NCBI GenBank assembly: GCA_016218045.1
Contig: JACRFB010000001.1
Location: 248,001 to 312,000 of the forward strand
Direction of reading: 5' to 3'
DNA from: Ignavibacteriota bacterium
GTDB taxonomy: Bacteria > Bacteroidota > Ignavibacteria > SZUA-365
DNA length: 64,000 bases
The translations under genes were made by a program, and so were the position numbers. The notes under the pieces were generated by a model, which saw only the letters and a list, made by a program, of their open reading frames with translations, ran no database searches and was not told the DNA's origin. Numbering within the stretch: position 1 is the first letter of the stretch; every line of letters starts with the position of its first letter. Below, piece by piece: positions 62,601-64,000 of the stretch.

Positions 62601-64000
62601 CCGATCTCTTCGTCTTCCAACCGTTCCGTAGTTGTCACCGACATCTGGCCGAACAAACTTGCGGCACGCGAAGATCAACGTGTGACGGTGCTCGACCTCG
62701 ATTTCAAGCCCGATCAGCGCGGCGCATTCAACTACTCGCCTGATCTTGCAGCTCCATCGCAGACGTGGAACGGCATCATGCGCACGCTGCCAGTCAACGC
62801 AACCAATCTCGTCGACGGCAACTACAACTACATCGAGCTGTGGATGCGCGTCGAATCGCTCAATCAGGGTTCGAAGCTGCTGATCGATCTTGGCAAGGTG
62901 ACCGAAGACGTGATTCCGAACGGCGTTCTGAACTCCGAGGATCTTGTCAATCCGGCGTCAATCCGCAACGGCATATTAAATCCCGGCGAAGACATCGGAC
63001 TCGACATGCTGACCGATGCGGAGGAACGCGCGCTCTACCCGTCGCTCGGCGATGATCCATCACTCGACAATTACTCATACAACATCAACAACTGGGATGC
63101 TTTCAACGGAACGCAGACGAATATCGACGATGCCGCGGGCCAGTTTCCCGATACGGAAGATTTGAACAACAACGGCATCCTCGATCTGACAAACGATTAT
63201 TTCCAGTACGAGATAGATCTCGACACCACCAAGTTTTCGCTGTCTCTTCCGCCATCGCAACGGAATCCGTGGGTGGTCGGAGGTGGGACAAACGGCTGGT
63301 ATCAATTCCGCATACCTTTGACCAATGCGCGTGTTGTCGGCACGCCCGCCCTCGACAATGTGGAATACGTCCGCGTGCTGATGACGGGCATGGAGCGCGC
63401 GGGCATCGTGCGCATTGCCGAGTTTAATTTCGTGGGCAACCAGTGGTACGAGCGTGAGCGCAGCGATCCTTCGTTCACCGTATCAGTGGTGAACGTCGAA
63501 GACAATCCCGAGTACACGAGCCCGCCGGGCGTTGTGCGAGAGCGCGACCGTCGTCGACCCGATCAGGTGGTGTATATGAACGAGCAGTCTCTTGCGCTCG
63601 CCTTCCATAATCTGCCTGACACAACATACCGCGAGGCGTATCGTCTTTTCCCTGCCACCGGTGTCGACATGTTCAACTACGAAAGTTTGAAGATGTACGT
63701 GCACGGCGAGCAGAGTCTTGGACCGGACGACTACGAAGTCGTCATGCGTTTCGGCATCGACACTGCCAACTATTACGAATACCGGGCGCCGGCGCATCCC
63801 GGTTGGGACAGCAAGAACGAAATCGCGATTCGATTTGCAAACCTGACCGCGATAAAAACTCTGCGTGACACATGCAGCAAAGTCGCGGAAGTTGACGCCG
63901 AAAACCTCGGAGGTGCACCGGGTTCCAAGTACCGCGTCGTGGGTTGTCCGGACGTGGTGAGCGTGCGGTTCATTTCCGTGGGCGTGCGCAATCTTCATGT
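59646..64000 (+). CDS. sprA: T9SS outer-membrane translocon SprA (5' part, runs off the window)
   Basis: The first 1451 or so residues of SprA/Sov, the very large beta-barrel through which type IX cargo crosses the outer membrane. Family stretches are clear: IRISGSIDINAGFR-like text near residue 270 (RISLRISGSIDINAGFRIEK), VNVNVNGLIGDKLSIRADW, SIEAGNVSLQTPSQLVGGSG, KGIAYIDDFEGARVYIPLQT, FPDTEDLNNNGILDLTNDYF and GWYQFRIPLTNARVV. Full proteins are usually about 2400 residues, so roughly 60 percent is present and the frame is open to the end. The start is ambiguous: GTG 59646 adds basic residues before the hydrophobic signal; ATG 59676 and a CTG at 59631 behind AGGAG are alternatives. The four T9SS-tailed proteins in this window are its likely clients. 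Confidence 0.92.
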   Translation, partial: MIPPRVARASMTFAHIVAVVGLSAAAFGIVVGLAPRPASGNAISMHGARQWNALYSDSHLPRTDSGKILDAGLRPESGERSEAQEVVAEAGESRGLTTFDLNESLSVYDSSRVPDNTAATAYQPGTEGDDSLTIVSDSTNRIRFLPDRRRQGAVARPFPERMSPAYLQPSEGYGIQRVVKVDSTRNVVIIREQVNGRDVRIPYEMPLEEYIQQRYDYERNRRTAEFIAKRNDSQAGKLEGLLKNISEFDIPVPPNPLMSIFGDRNRISLRISGSIDINAGFRIEKSDQQSVFMRQTQFSPNFRQQVNVNVNGLIGDKLSIRADWSTERTFDYENQLKIKYTGYDDEIVKSIEAGNVSLQTPSQLVGGSGALFGIKAEFQFGPLHLSTVASQKKGESNKLSVAGGATEQKFERHAYDYAENHYFVSLDYREPDPNKGGANVYESYYNYRADGGTAPLILRPDLQIRDMEVWITRPASVGSVSDPEERPGVAFIDMPNFLYFQSSPTLSDSVLKYADGNLKVESQSGIVEVGNFKKLKKDADYTYNPTTGILTMTQSVQEDQVIAVAYRVVGADQAGLGDYYYGTFVSDQRFVSSSATPRLVLKLVKPKNLSPAFTKAWKHRVRSIYSLNMRNIKKEDLANFRIVYRQGGTPDDENMPGTFFKWLRLFGIDYSDDNATGQPDGKIDFIPGLTIDYIRGEIIFPTLEPWNEGLKALYARLPGTNVADVQQYLYPEVYTSTKTIARQSQNDKIMIVGTTKGSSSSTYYLGFNVVPGSVRVRLNGQPLAAGSDFTVDEQAGQVRLIKEEALVPGAKVEIEYEKQDLFSFASKTLLGARGEVDFGKESFLGFTLLSLNQKTLSDKVRIGEEPISNTMFGVDARTRIDLPFITDALNTLPFIQTKDKSSLSMQGEAAVILPDPNTKISPIPSDQGKGIAYIDDFEGARVYIPLQTAYSAWKIASVPKSVPGIDAASDSIMNGRRAKLNWYNVPISSSSNRSVVVTDIWPNKLAAREDQRVTVLDLDFKPDQRGAFNYSPDLAAPSQTWNGIMRTLPVNATNLVDGNYNYIELWMRVESLNQGSKLLIDLGKVTEDVIPNGVLNSEDLVNPASIRNGILNPGEDIGLDMLTDAEERALYPSLGDDPSLDNYSYNINNWDAFNGTQTNIDDAAGQFPDTEDLNNNGILDLTNDYFQYEIDLDTTKFSLSLPPSQRNPWVVGGGTNGWYQFRIPLTNARVVGTPALDNVEYVRVLMTGMERAGIVRIAEFNFVGNQWYERERSDPSFTVSVVNVEDNPEYTSPPGVVRERDRRRPDQVVYMNEQSLALAFHNLPDTTYREAYRLFPATGVDMFNYESLKMYVHGEQSLGPDDYEVVMRFGIDTANYYEYRAPAHPGWDSKNEIAIRFANLTAIKTLRDTCSKVAEVDAENLGGAPGSKYRVVGCPDVVSVRFISVGVRNLH

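Noticed and set aside
1-64000. CRISPR arrays, transposases, integrases, phage genes, rRNA operons
   Set aside because: No regularly spaced direct repeats, recombinase motifs, terminal inverted repeats around a transposase, or rRNA sequence were seen; the window looks like ordinary core and envelope chromosome.

Overview
The window looks like a chromosomal segment of a Gram-negative member of the Bacteroidota/Chlorobiota (FCB) group, most plausibly a Kapabacteria- or Ignavibacteria-like lineage. This is inferred from gene content. There are four large secreted proteins with type IX secretion (T9SS) C-terminal sorting tails, a SprA translocon gene at the right edge, a DUF5686/carboxypeptidase-regulatory outer-membrane protein, LptF/LptG-family permeases, LolA, OmpA-type proteins and a diaminopimelate pathway. 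Shine-Dalgarno sequences are patchy, as is common in that group. I see no rRNA, tRNA, CRISPR array, insertion sequence or phage module.

Layout. 1-2000 (minus): a multihaem cytochrome c followed by a membrane cytochrome b. 2200-5000: a T9SS-exported X-Pro-peptidase-like hydrolase and a PAP2 phosphatase. 5000-9250: a proteostasis block with a small heat-shock protein divergent from a CbpA-like J-protein and ClpB. 9300-14000: a second T9SS-exported hydrolase, a YciH/SUI1 protein, a flippase-like membrane protein and an Old Yellow Enzyme homologue. 14000-22500: a 2079-residue surface protein (propeller, about 14 Ig-like modules, cohesin-like domain, T9SS tail) and an OmpA-family protein with two OmpA modules. 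22600-25200 (minus): RsmI-like methyltransferase, IspD, QueA. 25400-30400: butyrate kinase, a divergent IorA-like protein, an IorB-phosphate butyryltransferase fusion and a methyltransferase. 30600-36500: a GT-C-like/TPR membrane protein, a DUF5686 outer-membrane protein and an esterase. 36500-41000 (minus): an M20 deacylase-dapB-dapA-LD-carboxypeptidase operon followed by a glycosyltransferase. 41000-50200 (minus): a 3037-residue T9SS surface protein with extreme codon selection. 50600-56600 (minus): transaldolase, gcvT, ftsK, lolA and queD. 56600-64000: two LptF/LptG permeases divergent from the 5' part of sprA.

How the genes fit together. Cell-envelope functions dominate: LPS export (LptF/G), lipoprotein carriage (LolA), peptidoglycan precursor synthesis and recycling (DapA, DapB, M20, LD-carboxypeptidase), and surface protein secretion (SprA plus its likely cargo). 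The most unusual unit is 25418-29663. It combines a 2-oxoacid:ferredoxin oxidoreductase-like pair with phosphate butyryltransferase and butyrate kinase, with one oxidoreductase subunit fused to the phosphotransacylase. By family knowledge this could turn a 2-oxoacid into an acyl-CoA, acyl-phosphate, and then acid plus ATP. However, the alpha subunit lacks the expected Mg-thiamine diphosphate ligands and the ferredoxin domain, so the actual chemistry is open. The second standout is the 3037-residue protein, whose codon choice leaves the opposite strand free of stops for 2187 codons.
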